Notes: a model not told the origin generated them from the letters alone. DNA of 64,000 nt from Streptomyces sp. TLI_053 (GCF_900105395.1 NZ_LT629775.1:3742001-3806000); one strand, 5' to 3'; shown: positions 31,018 to 39,891, counted from the stretch's first letter. Translations and numbers: made by a program.

Positions 31018-33354
31018 TCAGTAGGTCTGGATCCCGAACAGGTCCACGATGATGTGGACGGGTGCGGCGCTCGCGTTGCGGACGGTGATGCGGCCCTCGT
31101 TCACCTTCACCACCACCTGGTTGGCGACGGTCTCCCCGGCCTGGAAGTTGAGGTTGGAGACGGCCGGCATGAGCTCGTTGCCCGGGTAGACGGTCAGGTG
31201 GCCGTCGGTGCCGGGCTCGGTGACGGTGACGTTGAGGGTCGCCGCGGCGATGTTCGGCGCGACGATCTCGACGTCCAGCGCGTCGAAGGCCCCGACGGTG
31301 CCGGCCGGGCGCGGGCAGCAACCGGTGCCGAAGTCCTGGCGGGTGTCCATGACCCGCCCCGGGCCGGTCGGGGTGAAGGTCAGCCGGCCCTCGGCGCTGT
31401 AGTAGCCGGCCAGGTCGGCGATCACGTGCACGGTGCCGCCGGAGGAGTTGTAGAACGACACCTTGCCGTCCTTCACCGGCACCGTGACCAGGTTCGGGAC
31501 GGTCCGGCCCGCGGTCCAGTTGAGGCTGGAACTCTGCGGAAGCCCGGTGCCGTGCGGGTAGACCCGGAGGTGGCCGTCCTCGGTCGGGTCGGTCACCGTG
31601 ACGTTCATCGTCACGGCCGTCACGCCCTCCGGGGGCGCCCCGCCCTCGCCGGCGACCTGGAGGTCCACCTGGCCGAAGGCCGGGACGGCCTGCCAGTCGG
31701 GGACGCCGACCCCCACCCGGGTGTCCAGCAGCCGGGACGGGCTGAGCGGGTGGAAGAGGTCGCCCTTGGCGCCGTAGTGGCCGGCCAGGTCGGCGATCAC
31801 GTGCACGGTGCCGCCGGAGTGGTTGTAGAACGACACCTTGCCGTCCTTCACCGGGACGGTCACCTGGTTGGCGAGGGTCCGTCCGGCCGTCCAGTTGAGG
31901 TTGGAGGTGTCCGGGCGCTCCGCGCCGTGCGGGTAGACCCGGAGGTGGCCGTTCTCGGTCGGCCCGGTCACCGTGACGTTCATCGTCACGGCCGTCACCC
32001 CGCTCGCCGGGATGCCGGCCACACCCGCGACCTGGAGGTCCACCTGGCCGAAGGCCGGCACGGCCTCGGTGCCGGGGACGCCGACCGCCTCCCGGGTGTC
32101 CAGCAGCCGGGTCGGGCCGGCAGGGGTGAAGACGCTGCCGAAGTCGTGGCTCTCGACGGCGCCGCGGTCGCGGTAGCCCTTGCCGGTGCCGGTGTTGCGC
32201 ACCGTCGGGTCGTCCGCGGGGGCCTGACCGGTCTGGTCCACCGGGAGCATCCCGGGGGCCGTCTCGTCGGCCGAATCGATCGACGCCGACTGCGGGCCGT
32301 CCGGGCTGTGCGGCTCGTAGATCTTCGCCACGAAGTCGTGCGCGCCCTGGCCGCTGGCGGCGGTGAACTCGGGCCGGGTCGGGAAGTCCGCGTCGGCCCA
32401 GCGGTACGGCGAGCCGCCGCCGCGCGGGTCGACCACGTTGTAGTCGACGGCGGTGCCGGCGGTCGCGGTCGGGGCGACGGCGATGCCGGTGGCCGCGGCG
32501 GTGTCGGCGCAGCGATCGGCCTGGGCCCGCGCGGTGTCGACCACGTTGTTCTTGACCACCGCGCCGGCCGAGGCCCCGGCCAGTGCGATGCCCGTGGTGC
32601 ACTCGGCGAGGACCGTGTTGCTGACGACGACCGTGCCCGGTGCGCCGTCGACCAGGACCGAGGCCGGGGCGGCGTCGGTCGAGACCCTGTTGGTGGTCAG
32701 TACCGTCCCGGTGGAGCCGCCGTCGACGGTGATGCCCGGCTTGTCGGAGGTGCCGTTCGCGGCGCCGCGGGCGAAGGTGACCTGGCGGGAGCCGTTGGTG
32801 ATCCGCAGGGTGTTGTACGCGCCGACGGCGGTGAACTTCACCCGGTTCCCGCCGTCGACCGTGACGCTCGGTGCCGGCGAGTTGGTGAGCACGCCCAGGT
32901 TCTCGAACTCGACGAACTCGGCGCCGCGGACGGTGAGGCCGTTCGACGGGCCCTCCACCGAGCCGATCAGCACCGAGCTCTGCGAGTTGACGTCATGGGG
33001 CCGACCGCGGAACACGATGGGCGCACCCTGGCGGCCGGAGCGCGTGATCACCAGCTCTTCGGGATAGGTCCCCCAGGCGATCTCGACCGTCTGGCCGGCG
33101 GACGCGACGGCCGCGGCGGCCGCCACGGTGCAGAGCGGCCTGGCCTGGGTGCCGCCGGTGGTGTCGCTGCAGCCGGGCGCGCGGTCGACGTAGAGCGTTG
33201 CGGCGGCGGCGGACGCGCCGCCCGTCGTGACGGCGGGAAGCCCGACCGTCGCGAGCAGCGTCAGGCCGACGGCCAGCGCGGCGCGGGTTCCGGGCGTGCG
33301 GGATCCGGGCGTGCGGGATCCGGGCGTGCGGGATCTGGCGATGTCTTTCGACAT
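31018..33354 (-). CDS. Secreted beta-helix protein with RLLDTR-type modules, paralogue 1
   Basis: A 778-aa exported protein. The Arg-rich N-terminus (RTPGS repeated) leads into a signal peptide (RAALAVGLTLLATVGLP, cleavage near ASAAAA). Residues about 52-395 form a right-handed parallel beta-helix type region with repeated VTVDGG, VLVDGAPG and ITNGS turns. Three modules of about 120-130 aa follow (near 409-540, 541-660, 661-778), each starting with a D/RLLDTR-like motif; the third reads RVMDTRQ. The modules share NLNWTAGRT and VKDGKVSFYN. Such modules recur in secreted actinobacterial proteins; they may bind the cell surface or glycan, but this is not proven. No catalytic motif was recognised. 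Confidence 0.85.
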   Translation of the reverse strand: MSKDIARSRTPGSRTPGSRTPGTRAALAVGLTLLATVGLPAVTTGGASAAAATLYVDRAPGCSDTTGGTQARPLCTVAAAAAVASAGQTVEIAWGTYPEELVITRSGRQGAPIVFRGRPHDVNSQSSVLIGSVEGPSNGLTVRGAEFVEFENLGVLTNSPAPSVTVDGGNRVKFTAVGAYNTLRITNGSRQVTFARGAANGTSDKPGITVDGGSTGTVLTTNRVSTDAAPASVLVDGAPGTVVVSNTVLAECTTGIALAGASAGAVVKNNVVDTARAQADRCADTAAATGIAVAPTATAGTAVDYNVVDPRGGGSPYRWADADFPTRPEFTAASGQGAHDFVAKIYEPHSPDGPQSASIDSADETAPGMLPVDQTGQAPADDPTVRNTGTGKGYRDRGAVESHDFGSVFTPAGPTRLLDTREAVGVPGTEAVPAFGQVDLQVAGVAGIPASGVTAVTMNVTVTGPTENGHLRVYPHGAERPDTSNLNWTAGRTLANQVTVPVKDGKVSFYNHSGGTVHVIADLAGHYGAKGDLFHPLSPSRLLDTRVGVGVPDWQAVPAFGQVDLQVAGEGGAPPEGVTAVTMNVTVTDPTEDGHLRVYPHGTGLPQSSSLNWTAGRTVPNLVTVPVKDGKVSFYNSSGGTVHVIADLAGYYSAEGRLTFTPTGPGRVMDTRQDFGTGCCPRPAGTVGAFDALDVEIVAPNIAAATLNVTVTEPGTDGHLTVYPGNELMPAVSNLNFQAGETVANQVVVKVNEGRITVRNASAAPVHIIVDLFGIQTY

Positions 33355-33480
33355 GAGAATTCCCCCTGTGAGTCGCGGCCGGAGGCCGCGGTTCCGGCCC
33401 TGCTCACCGAGCGGAGGTGGAGGGCGTACGGATCATTCCACAGGGTGGCCGACGCGTCATCAGGCATCTTGCGGCAGCGG

Positions 33481-33510
33481 CCCCGTACCGAGCGGTAGCT
33501 CGGTACGGGG
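33481..33510 (-). terminator. Terminator of secreted repeat protein 2
   Basis: Perfect 12-bp stem CCCCGTACCGAG/CTCGGTACGGGG with a 6-nt loop, 29 nt after the stop at 33539. Confidence 0.8.
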
Positions 33511-33538
33511 CCGCCGGAGGGTGCGGACCGGGTGACGG

Positions 33539-35899
33539 TCAGTAGCTCTCGGTCCCGCTGGAGTCGACCACGAAGTGCGCCGGCGCGTCGCTCGCGTTGT
33601 ACAGCACGACCGAGTTGCCGCTCGGATTGACCGGCACCACGGCCTGGTTGGCGACGGTCTGCCCGGCCTCGAAGTTGAGCGTGGAGGTGTCCGGGACCGG
33701 TCCGACGCCGGAGTACGCCGTGAGGTGGCCCGCGGCGCCCGGCTCGGTCACCGTGATGTTCAGGGTCGCCGAGGCCGGGTAGCTCCCGCCGTTCACGAAG
33801 ACGGTCAGGGAACCCCAGGCCGGGACGGTGCCCGCCGGGCGGTAGTAGGGACGGCCCCAGCTCTGCCGGGTGTCCATGATCCGCGACGGCCCGCCCGGGT
33901 AGAACGCGACCCGGCCCTCGGCGCTGTGGTAGCCCGCCAGGTCGGCGATCAGGTGCACCGTGCCGCCGGAGCGGTTGTAGAACGACACCTTGCCGTCCTT
34001 CACCGGCACCGTCACCAGGTTGGCGACGGTCCGGCCGGCCGTCCAGTTGAGGTTCGAGGTCTCCGGCGCGGCGCCGCCGTGCGGGTAGACCGTCAGATGG
34101 CCGTCCTGCTCCGGCTCGGTGACCGTCACGTTCATCGTCACCGCCGTGGCCCCGGTGGCCGGCACCCCGGCCACACCGGCGACCGGCAGCTCCAGCGTGC
34201 CGAAGGCCGGCACCGCCTGCGCCGACGGGACCCCGATCGGCGCCCGGGTGTCCAGCAGCCGGGTCGGGCCCTGCTGGTGGAAGAGGTCACCCTTCGGGCT
34301 GTAGTAGCCCGCCAGGTCCGCGATCAGGTGCACCGTGCCGCCCGAGTGGTTCCAGAACGACACCTTGCCGTCCTTCACCGGCACCGTCACCTGGTTCGGC
34401 ACCGTCCGGCCGCCCGTCCAGTTGAGGGTGGAGACGCCCGGCCGGTCCTGGCCGTGCGGGTACACCGTCAGGTCGCCGTCCTGGGTGGGGTCGGTGGCCG
34501 TCACGGTCAGCGTCACCGCGGTGACACCGGTCGCCGGGACCCCGGCCACCCCCGTGACCGGCAGGTCGAGCGTGCCCCCGGCCGGCACCGCCTGCGTGGA
34601 CGGGACCCCGATCGCCTCCCGGGTGTCCAGCAGCCGCACCGGGCCCGCCGGCGTGTACGCGCTGCCCACGGTCAGGTACTCCTGCGCGCCCCGGTCCCGG
34701 GTGCCGCCGCCGGTACCGGTGTTGGGCAGCGTCGGGTCGTCCACCTGGGACTTGCCCTGGCGGTCGGTGGGGAGCATGCCGGGGGCGTTCTCGTCGGCCG
34801 AGTCGATCAGGTGGTTGACCGGCCGGTCCGGCCCGCGCCAGAAGGTCGTGGGCGAGACGAAGTCGTGCGCGCCCTGGCCGCTGGCCGCCGTGAACGACGG
34901 CTGGTCGGCGTAGTCGGCGCCGGCCCACCGGTAGGGGGTGCCGCCGCTGCGCGAGTCGACGACGTTGTAGTCCGCCTTCGTCCCGGCGACGGCGCTCGCG
35001 GCGACCGTGATGCCGGTCGCCATGTAGCTCCAGGTGTCGCACGGCGAATCGATGTCGCGCCCCGCGTTCACGGCGTTGTTCTCGACCGTGGCACCGCCCG
35101 AGGCTCCGGTCAGCACGATGCCCGGGGAGCAGGAGCCGAGGGTGCTGTTGGCGACCACCACGGTGTTCGGTGCGCCGTCGACCAGGACGGCCGGGTGGTC
35201 CTCACCGACGCTGGAGACGACGTAGTTGGTACTGACGACGGTCCCGGTCGAACCGCCGTCGACCGTGACGGCCGCACCCTGCGCGCCCCAGAGGCCGGCC
35301 CGGGCGTAACGCACCCGCTCGGAGCCGCCGGTGATCCGCACGCCGGTGCCGCCCGTGCCGCTGACCCCGGTGAACGAGACGTCCCGCGCCCCGTCGGCCA
35401 GCACGACCGGCCGGCCGGCGGCCGCGTCGACCTCGAGGTACTCGAACACGACGTAGCGGGCGCCCCGGACGGTGAGGCCGCCCCCGGGGTGGGCGGAGGA
35501 CCCGATCACGGCGCTGCCGCCGTAGCCCGGCTCGTACGGCGACGGGCCGCGGAAGGTGATCGGTGCCCCGGCCGTACCGGAGCGGGTGACCGTCAGATCG
35601 GTCTCCTCGTACTGGCCCCTGGCGATCTCGACCGTCTGCCCCGGCCCGGCCACCGCCGCCGCGGCGGCGATGTGGCAGTAGGGGACGCTCTTGCTGCCGG
35701 GACCGCCGTCGGCGCAGCCGGCCGCGGTGTTGTCGACGTAGAGCGTGGTGACGGCCGCCTGCGCGCCGCCCGCGCCGACGGCCGGGAGGCCGAGCGTCCC
35801 GAGCAGTGTCACGCCGACGGCCAGCGCGGCGCGGGCTCTGGTTCCGGTGCTGGTTCCGGTCCTGGTTCTGGTGCTGGTTGTGGTGCGAAGTCTGGGCAT
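33539..35899 (-). CDS. Secreted beta-helix protein with RLLDTR-type modules, paralogue 2
   Basis: A 786-aa paralogue of the preceding gene, with the same plan: Thr/Arg-rich N-terminus, signal peptide RAALAVGVTLLGTLGLP, beta-helix half (VTRSGTAGAPITFRG, VTVDGGSTGTVVSTN, VLVDGAPNTVVVANS), then three modules beginning RLLDTREAIG, RLLDTRAPIG and RIMDTRQSWG. The open frame continues upstream through the neighbouring paralogue, but that part is its shadow; ATG at 35899 after AGGGGGAA is the true start. All three paralogues face the same way and each has its own terminator, so they were probably duplicated as whole units. Confidence 0.87.
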   Translation of the reverse strand: MPRLRTTTSTRTRTGTSTGTRARAALAVGVTLLGTLGLPAVGAGGAQAAVTTLYVDNTAAGCADGGPGSKSVPYCHIAAAAAVAGPGQTVEIARGQYEETDLTVTRSGTAGAPITFRGPSPYEPGYGGSAVIGSSAHPGGGLTVRGARYVVFEYLEVDAAAGRPVVLADGARDVSFTGVSGTGGTGVRITGGSERVRYARAGLWGAQGAAVTVDGGSTGTVVSTNYVVSSVGEDHPAVLVDGAPNTVVVANSTLGSCSPGIVLTGASGGATVENNAVNAGRDIDSPCDTWSYMATGITVAASAVAGTKADYNVVDSRSGGTPYRWAGADYADQPSFTAASGQGAHDFVSPTTFWRGPDRPVNHLIDSADENAPGMLPTDRQGKSQVDDPTLPNTGTGGGTRDRGAQEYLTVGSAYTPAGPVRLLDTREAIGVPSTQAVPAGGTLDLPVTGVAGVPATGVTAVTLTVTATDPTQDGDLTVYPHGQDRPGVSTLNWTGGRTVPNQVTVPVKDGKVSFWNHSGGTVHLIADLAGYYSPKGDLFHQQGPTRLLDTRAPIGVPSAQAVPAFGTLELPVAGVAGVPATGATAVTMNVTVTEPEQDGHLTVYPHGGAAPETSNLNWTAGRTVANLVTVPVKDGKVSFYNRSGGTVHLIADLAGYHSAEGRVAFYPGGPSRIMDTRQSWGRPYYRPAGTVPAWGSLTVFVNGGSYPASATLNITVTEPGAAGHLTAYSGVGPVPDTSTLNFEAGQTVANQAVVPVNPSGNSVVLYNASDAPAHFVVDSSGTESY

Positions 35900-36043
35900 G
35901 GAGTTCCCCCTGACGGACCTGTGGTCCGGTGCCGTGTCCTGCCCTCCGACCCCGGTCGGCCCCGGAGGACGCACGGATAATGCCACAGTCGGGCGCCCCC
36001 GAACCACGCGGGCCCGCGCTCCGCCCGGACACCCCGTCACGCG

Positions 36044-36085
36044 GCGGCCCCGGCGCCGAGCAGGGATGCTCGGCGCCGGGGCCGC
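36044..36085 (-). terminator. Terminator of secreted repeat protein 3
   Basis: Perfect 19-bp stem (36044-36062 with 36067-36085) and a 4-nt loop, 24 nt after the stop at 36109. One of the strongest hairpins in the window. Confidence 0.85.
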
Positions 36086-36108
36086 GGGGTGGGGCGAGGT
36101 GGGACCGG

Positions 36109-37416
36109 TCAGGGGCGGTACGTGCCGTAGCGGTCGACCACGATGTGCACCGGCGCGCCACTGGCGTTGAAGAACGTCGTCACGCTGCTGCCCTGCTTCG
36201 TCGGGACCACGACCTGGTTGGCGACCGTGTCGCCGGGGCCGAAGTTGAGGGCGGACGTGTCGGGGCGCGGGCTGGTCTGCGGGTACACCTTGAGGTGTCC
36301 TTCGGCGCCCGGCCCGGTCACCGTGACGTTCAGGGTCGTCGCGGACTCGGAGCTGCCCCAGGAGGCGTCGACGGTCAGGGTGCCCCAGGCCGGAACGACA
36401 CCCTCGTTGCGGTACTGCGGGCGGCCCCAGGACTTCCGGGTGTCCATGATCCGGGCCGGCCCGTAGGGGTAGAAGGCGGCGCCGCCGTCGGCGCTGTAGT
36501 GGCCCGCCAGGTCGGCGATCACCTGCACCGTCCCGCCGGAGTGGTTGTAGAACGACACCTTGCCGTCCTTCACCGGCACCGTCACCAGGCCGGCGACGGT
36601 CCGGCCCGCCGTCCAGTTGAGGTTCGAGGTGCCCGGCACCGGGTCGCCGTGCGGGTGGACCGTCAGATGGCCGTCCTGCTCCGGCTCGGTGACCGTCACG
36701 TTCATCGTCACGGCCGTGACCCCGGTGGCCGGCACCCCGGCCACGCCCGCGACCGGCAGCTCCAGCGTGCCGAAGGCCGGCACCGCCCGGGCCTGCGGCA
36801 CCCCGACCGGCCCCCGGGTGTCCAGCACCCGGACCGGCTCCTGCGCGTGGAAGAGGGCGCCCGTGGCGCTGTAGTAGCCGACCAGGTCGGCGATCACGTG
36901 CACCGTCCCGCCGGAGTGGTTGTCGAACGACACCTTGCCGTCCTTCACCGCCACCGTCACCTGGTTCGGGACCGTCCGGCCCGCCGCCCAGTTCAGGGTG
37001 GAGGTGGTCTCCGCCTCGCCGAGCAGCGAGGAGGGGTTCGTCCACACGTAGCCGAACGGGCGCACCAGGAGGTTGCCGTCCTGCGTCGGATCGGTCGCGG
37101 TGACGGTCATCGTCACCGCCGTCACACCCTCCAGCGGCACCCCGGCCACCCCCGTGACCGGCAGGTCGACCGTCCCCCACGGTGCCACGGCCAGCGCCGA
37201 CGGGACCCCGGTCCCCTCCCGGGTGTCCAGCAGCCGCACCGGGCCGACCGGCGTGTAGCCGCTGCCGGTGGCGGCTGCCGCCGAGCGGTCCTGCACCGTG
37301 CTGTCGGCCTGGAGCGGGCCGGACGCGGCGTGCGCGCCGACCGTGCCGACGACCGGCAGGCCGACCGTGCCCAGCAGTGTCGCGCCGACGGCCAGCGCGG
37401 TACGAAGCTTGTACAT
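36109..37416 (-). CDS. Secreted RLLDTR-type module protein, paralogue 3 (no beta-helix half)
   Basis: A 435-aa exported protein made only of a signal peptide (MYKLRTALAVGATLLGTVGL) and three modules (RLLDTREGTG, RVLDTRGPVG, RIMDTRKSWG). It lacks the beta-helix half of paralogues 1 and 2. The three-module part aligns well with theirs, including NLNWTAGRTV and VKDGKVSFYNHSGGTV. ATG at 37416 follows GGGGGGAT. It is either the ancestral module protein or a copy that lost the front half. The shared module trio suggests a common anchoring or binding role, by inference only. Confidence 0.87.
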   Translation of the reverse strand: MYKLRTALAVGATLLGTVGLPVVGTVGAHAASGPLQADSTVQDRSAAAATGSGYTPVGPVRLLDTREGTGVPSALAVAPWGTVDLPVTGVAGVPLEGVTAVTMTVTATDPTQDGNLLVRPFGYVWTNPSSLLGEAETTSTLNWAAGRTVPNQVTVAVKDGKVSFDNHSGGTVHVIADLVGYYSATGALFHAQEPVRVLDTRGPVGVPQARAVPAFGTLELPVAGVAGVPATGVTAVTMNVTVTEPEQDGHLTVHPHGDPVPGTSNLNWTAGRTVAGLVTVPVKDGKVSFYNHSGGTVQVIADLAGHYSADGGAAFYPYGPARIMDTRKSWGRPQYRNEGVVPAWGTLTVDASWGSSESATTLNVTVTGPGAEGHLKVYPQTSPRPDTSALNFGPGDTVANQVVVPTKQGSSVTTFFNASGAPVHIVVDRYGTYRP

Positions 37417-37539
37417 TTCAAATCCCCCCGACAGGCCGATGGCCTGACTATGCATCAATTCTCCGTGCCCGGAAGGGCCGAGAACGAACGGACACCTCCA
37501 GGGACGGCCCTCGCCCCGTCGTGGTTGCACCGCTCGGAA

Positions 37540-37572
37540 GATCGGGGCGCCGGACTTTCCGGCGCCCCGATC
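37540..37572 (-). terminator. SDR gene terminator
   Basis: 14-bp perfect stem GATCGGGGCGCCGG/CCGGCGCCCCGATC with a 5-nt loop, 9 nt after the stop at 37581. Confidence 0.8.
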
Positions 37573-37580
37573 GCGGGCCC

Positions 37581-38270
37581 CTACCGGCCCGGACGGACCG
37601 TGATGTCGGTGATCTCGGCGTCCCGGGAGGCGTCCAGCGCCGCCAGCACCGCCTTCGCCACCGACTCCGGCTCGATCCACTGGCCGGGGTCGTACTCCTT
37701 GCCCTCCTGTTGGTGCACCTTGACCTGCATCGCGGTGGCGGTGCGGCCCGGGTAGACCGAGGTGACCCGTACGCCGTTGCCGTGCTCCTCCAGCCGCAGC
37801 GAGTCGGCGAGGGCCTTCAGCCCGTGCTTGCTGGCCGCGTACGCCGACCAGTCGGCGCTCGCCCGCAGCCCGGCACCGGAGTTGACGAACACCACGTGGC
37901 CCTTGGCCAGCCGCACCGAGGGCAGCAGCAGCCGGGTCAGCTCGGCGGGGGCGACCAGGTTGACGTTCAGGGTGTCCTGCCAGGCCTTGACCGGCAGCTC
38001 GCCGACCGGGGCCAGCTCGACCGTGCCCGCCACGTGCAGCAGCGAGTCCAGCTCGACCGGCGGCGTCTGGTGCCCGAGGGCCCAGGAGAGCTTCGCCGGG
38101 TCCGCGAGGTCGCCGACCAGGGTCCGCGCCCCGGGGAAGCGCTCGCGCAGCTCGGCGGCCCGGCGGGCGTCGCGGGCCAGCAGCCAGAGCTCGTCCCCGC
38201 GCTCGGCGAGACGGGCGGCGAGGACGGCGCCGATGCCGGAGCCGGCACCGGTGATCAGATGAGAGGCCAT
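37581..38270 (-). CDS. Short-chain dehydrogenase/reductase (SDR)
   Basis: A 229-aa classical SDR oxidoreductase using NAD(P)H. The nucleotide loop is TGAGSGIG, the structural NAG-like motif appears as LLHVAGTVEL, and the catalytic Ser, Tyr and Lys lie in VNSGAG and YAASKHG. Substrate unknown. ATG at 38270 is 13 nt from the stop of the LOG-like gene, so both may form one transcript, and a strong terminator follows. Confidence 0.92.
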   Translation of the reverse strand: MASHLITGAGSGIGAVLAARLAERGDELWLLARDARRAAELRERFPGARTLVGDLADPAKLSWALGHQTPPVELDSLLHVAGTVELAPVGELPVKAWQDTLNVNLVAPAELTRLLLPSVRLAKGHVVFVNSGAGLRASADWSAYAASKHGLKALADSLRLEEHGNGVRVTSVYPGRTATAMQVKVHQQEGKEYDPGQWIEPESVAKAVLAALDASRDAEITDITVRPGR

Positions 38271-38283
38271 GACCGTGATCCTC

Positions 38284-38808
38284 TCAGCCCTTGAGCTGTT
38301 CGAAGACCTGGGCCGGGGTGTCGGCGAAGGTGATCAGCTCGGGCAGCGGACGGGGCAGGAAGCCCTCGGTGTCCATCCGCTCCAGTTGCGTGCGCAGCCC
38401 CGCGTAGAAACCCTCGGTGTCCAGCACCACCACCGGCTTGTCGTGCAGCGCGTGCTTCTTCAGCTCCAGCACCTCGGTGACCTCGTCCAGGGTGCCCAAG
38501 CCGCCGACCAGGACGACGACCGCGTCCGCGCGCGCCAGCAGCTTCGCCTTGCGCTCGGCGAGGTCGGCGGTGGTGATCAGCTCGTCGGCCCCGTCGTACG
38601 CCTTGTGCTTCAGGAACTCGACCGAGATCCCGACCAGCCGGCCCCCGGCGTCCTTCACCCCGTCGGCGAGCAGGCCCATCAGCCCGGCGTTGGAGCCGCC
38701 CCACACCAGTGTGTGCCCGCCCTCCCCGAGCAGTCGGGCGAATTCGGCGGCGGGAAGGGAGTAGCGGTCGTCGAGCGAGTACGCGGAGCAGAAGACAGTG
38801 ATGTTCAT
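38284..38808 (-). CDS. LOG family (TIGR00730) protein
   Basis: A 174-aa Rossmann-fold protein of the lysine decarboxylase-like/LOG family, whose characterised members release cytokinin bases from nucleoside 5'-monophosphates. The N-terminal VWGGSNAGLMG is typical. The usual PGGxGTxxE signature reads VGGLGTLDEV, with the first Pro replaced by Val while G, G, T and E are kept. So nucleotide phosphoribohydrolase activity is plausible. It sits just upstream of the SDR gene on the same strand. ATG start at 38808. Confidence 0.85.
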   Translation of the reverse strand: MNITVFCSAYSLDDRYSLPAAEFARLLGEGGHTLVWGGSNAGLMGLLADGVKDAGGRLVGISVEFLKHKAYDGADELITTADLAERKAKLLARADAVVVLVGGLGTLDEVTEVLELKKHALHDKPVVVLDTEGFYAGLRTQLERMDTEGFLPRPLPELITFADTPAQVFEQLKG

Positions 38809-38853
38809 AGTGGTCCCCGGTCTATCACGCCTCCGGGCCTGCGCTCATTTCGA

Positions 38854-39423
38854 TTACTGGGCGGACCCGTCCCCGTACGGCACCAGCGCCGAAAGGCCCA
38901 GGGTGAAGCCGAACGGCTCCGGGATGCCGATCTCGTCGCCGAACTTCCGGTCGCTGCGGGTGTGGTAGCGGTCGTGGTCGGGTTCGGAGAACAGCGTCAC
39001 CGTGCCTTCGCGCGGGTCCACGATCAGGTAGAGCGGGATCCGCACCACGGCGTAGTCGTGCAGCTTGTCCATCCAGTCGTTGCCGGGGTTCGACGGGGAG
39101 ACCACCTCCACCGCGATCAGCGCCTCGGCGGCGGGGGCCCGGTTGCCGGGCTCCGAGAGCACGGCAACCGGAAGGTAGGTGAGGTCCGGACCGCGCCCCA
39201 CCGAACCGTCGGGAGCGACGATCACAGCGCGTTCGGTCGGCACGTACCCCTCGGGTTCGTGCCGCTCGAACTGCCGCCGCACCTGCGCGAGGTTGAGCTG
39301 GTGGATGTTCGACGGCGACGCCTGCACGACCAGGTTGTCGCCGGACCACTCGATCCGGACGCCGTCGGGTGCGGTCCGCTCCAGCTCCGCCACGAAGTCC
39401 CGGTGCTGCTCGAACAAGCCCAT
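38854..39423 (-). CDS. Uma2 family (DUF820) putative endonuclease
   Basis: A second Uma2 protein of 189 aa. Core motifs: GPDLTYLPVAVLSE, EALIAVEVVSPSN, DKLHDYAVVRIPLYLIVDP. These give the family D, E and the K in DKLHDY. Apart from the shared fold it differs much from the copy at 3958-4527, so it is not a recent duplicate. Placed between the Nudix and LOG-like genes on the same strand, 15 nt downstream of the Nudix gene; role unknown. Confidence 0.87.
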   Translation of the reverse strand: MGLFEQHRDFVAELERTAPDGVRIEWSGDNLVVQASPSNIHQLNLAQVRRQFERHEPEGYVPTERAVIVAPDGSVGRGPDLTYLPVAVLSEPGNRAPAAEALIAVEVVSPSNPGNDWMDKLHDYAVVRIPLYLIVDPREGTVTLFSEPDHDRYHTRSDRKFGDEIGIPEPFGFTLGLSALVPYGDGSAQ

Positions 39424-39438
39424 GCCGTCCTTCTCCCG

Positions 39439-39891
39439 TCAGCCGAGCAGATGCCGCCCGTCATGGTCCCGGACAGCCGGTACGGCACCGTCCCGCAGCG
39501 CGTCCAGCACGCGCACGGCGTACACCTCGGCCATCCGGTCGGAGACCTCGCCCGGCGTGAGCCAGTCGACGGCGGTCGACTCCTCGGAGAGCCGCTCGCC
39601 CCCGCTCTCGGGGCGGCAACGGAACACCAGGGCGACGATTCCTCGGCTCACGTTCTTGTAGACACCGGTCAGCCGCTCGACGCCGACCTTGATCCCGGTC
39701 TCCTCGAACACCTCGCGCCGTACGCCGTCCTCGACGGCCTCGGTCACCTCCAGCACTCCGCCCGGCGGCTCCCAGGTCCCGTTGTCGGCCCGCCGGATCG
39801 CCAGTACCCGGCCGTCCTCCCGCACCACCACCCCCGCGACGGACACCGAGTGGAGCGGCGTTGACCGAGGCTTCCCGGCGCTGTTACTCAT
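39439..39891 (-). CDS. Nudix hydrolase
   Basis: A 150-aa phosphohydrolase acting on a nucleoside diphosphate-linked substrate. The Nudix box is complete: G45-x5-E51-x7-R59-E60-x2-E63-E64-x-G66 within GGVLEVTEAVEDGVRREVFE. ATG at 39891 has no ribosome site; TATTCT (39899-39904) lies 7 nt upstream, suggesting a leaderless transcript. The start codon falls inside a GntR-type operator (39886-39901), so the divergent GntR regulator may repress it. Followed closely by the Uma2 gene. Confidence 0.93.
   Translation of the reverse strand: MSNSAGKPRSTPLHSVSVAGVVVREDGRVLAIRRADNGTWEPPGGVLEVTEAVEDGVRREVFEETGIKVGVERLTGVYKNVSRGIVALVFRCRPESGGERLSEESTAVDWLTPGEVSDRMAEVYAVRVLDALRDGAVPAVRDHDGRHLLG

Noticed and set aside
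33539..37180. A single 1213-codon protein spanning two of the secreted paralogues
   Set aside because: Only the part from ATG 35899 has a signal peptide and family sequence; the upstream part is the out-of-frame shadow of paralogue 3, and a 19-bp terminator lies between.
31018..37416. Transposon or insertion sequence carrying the secreted paralogues
   Set aside because: No transposase, no target duplication or terminal inverted repeats were seen; the strong hairpins are terminators after each gene.
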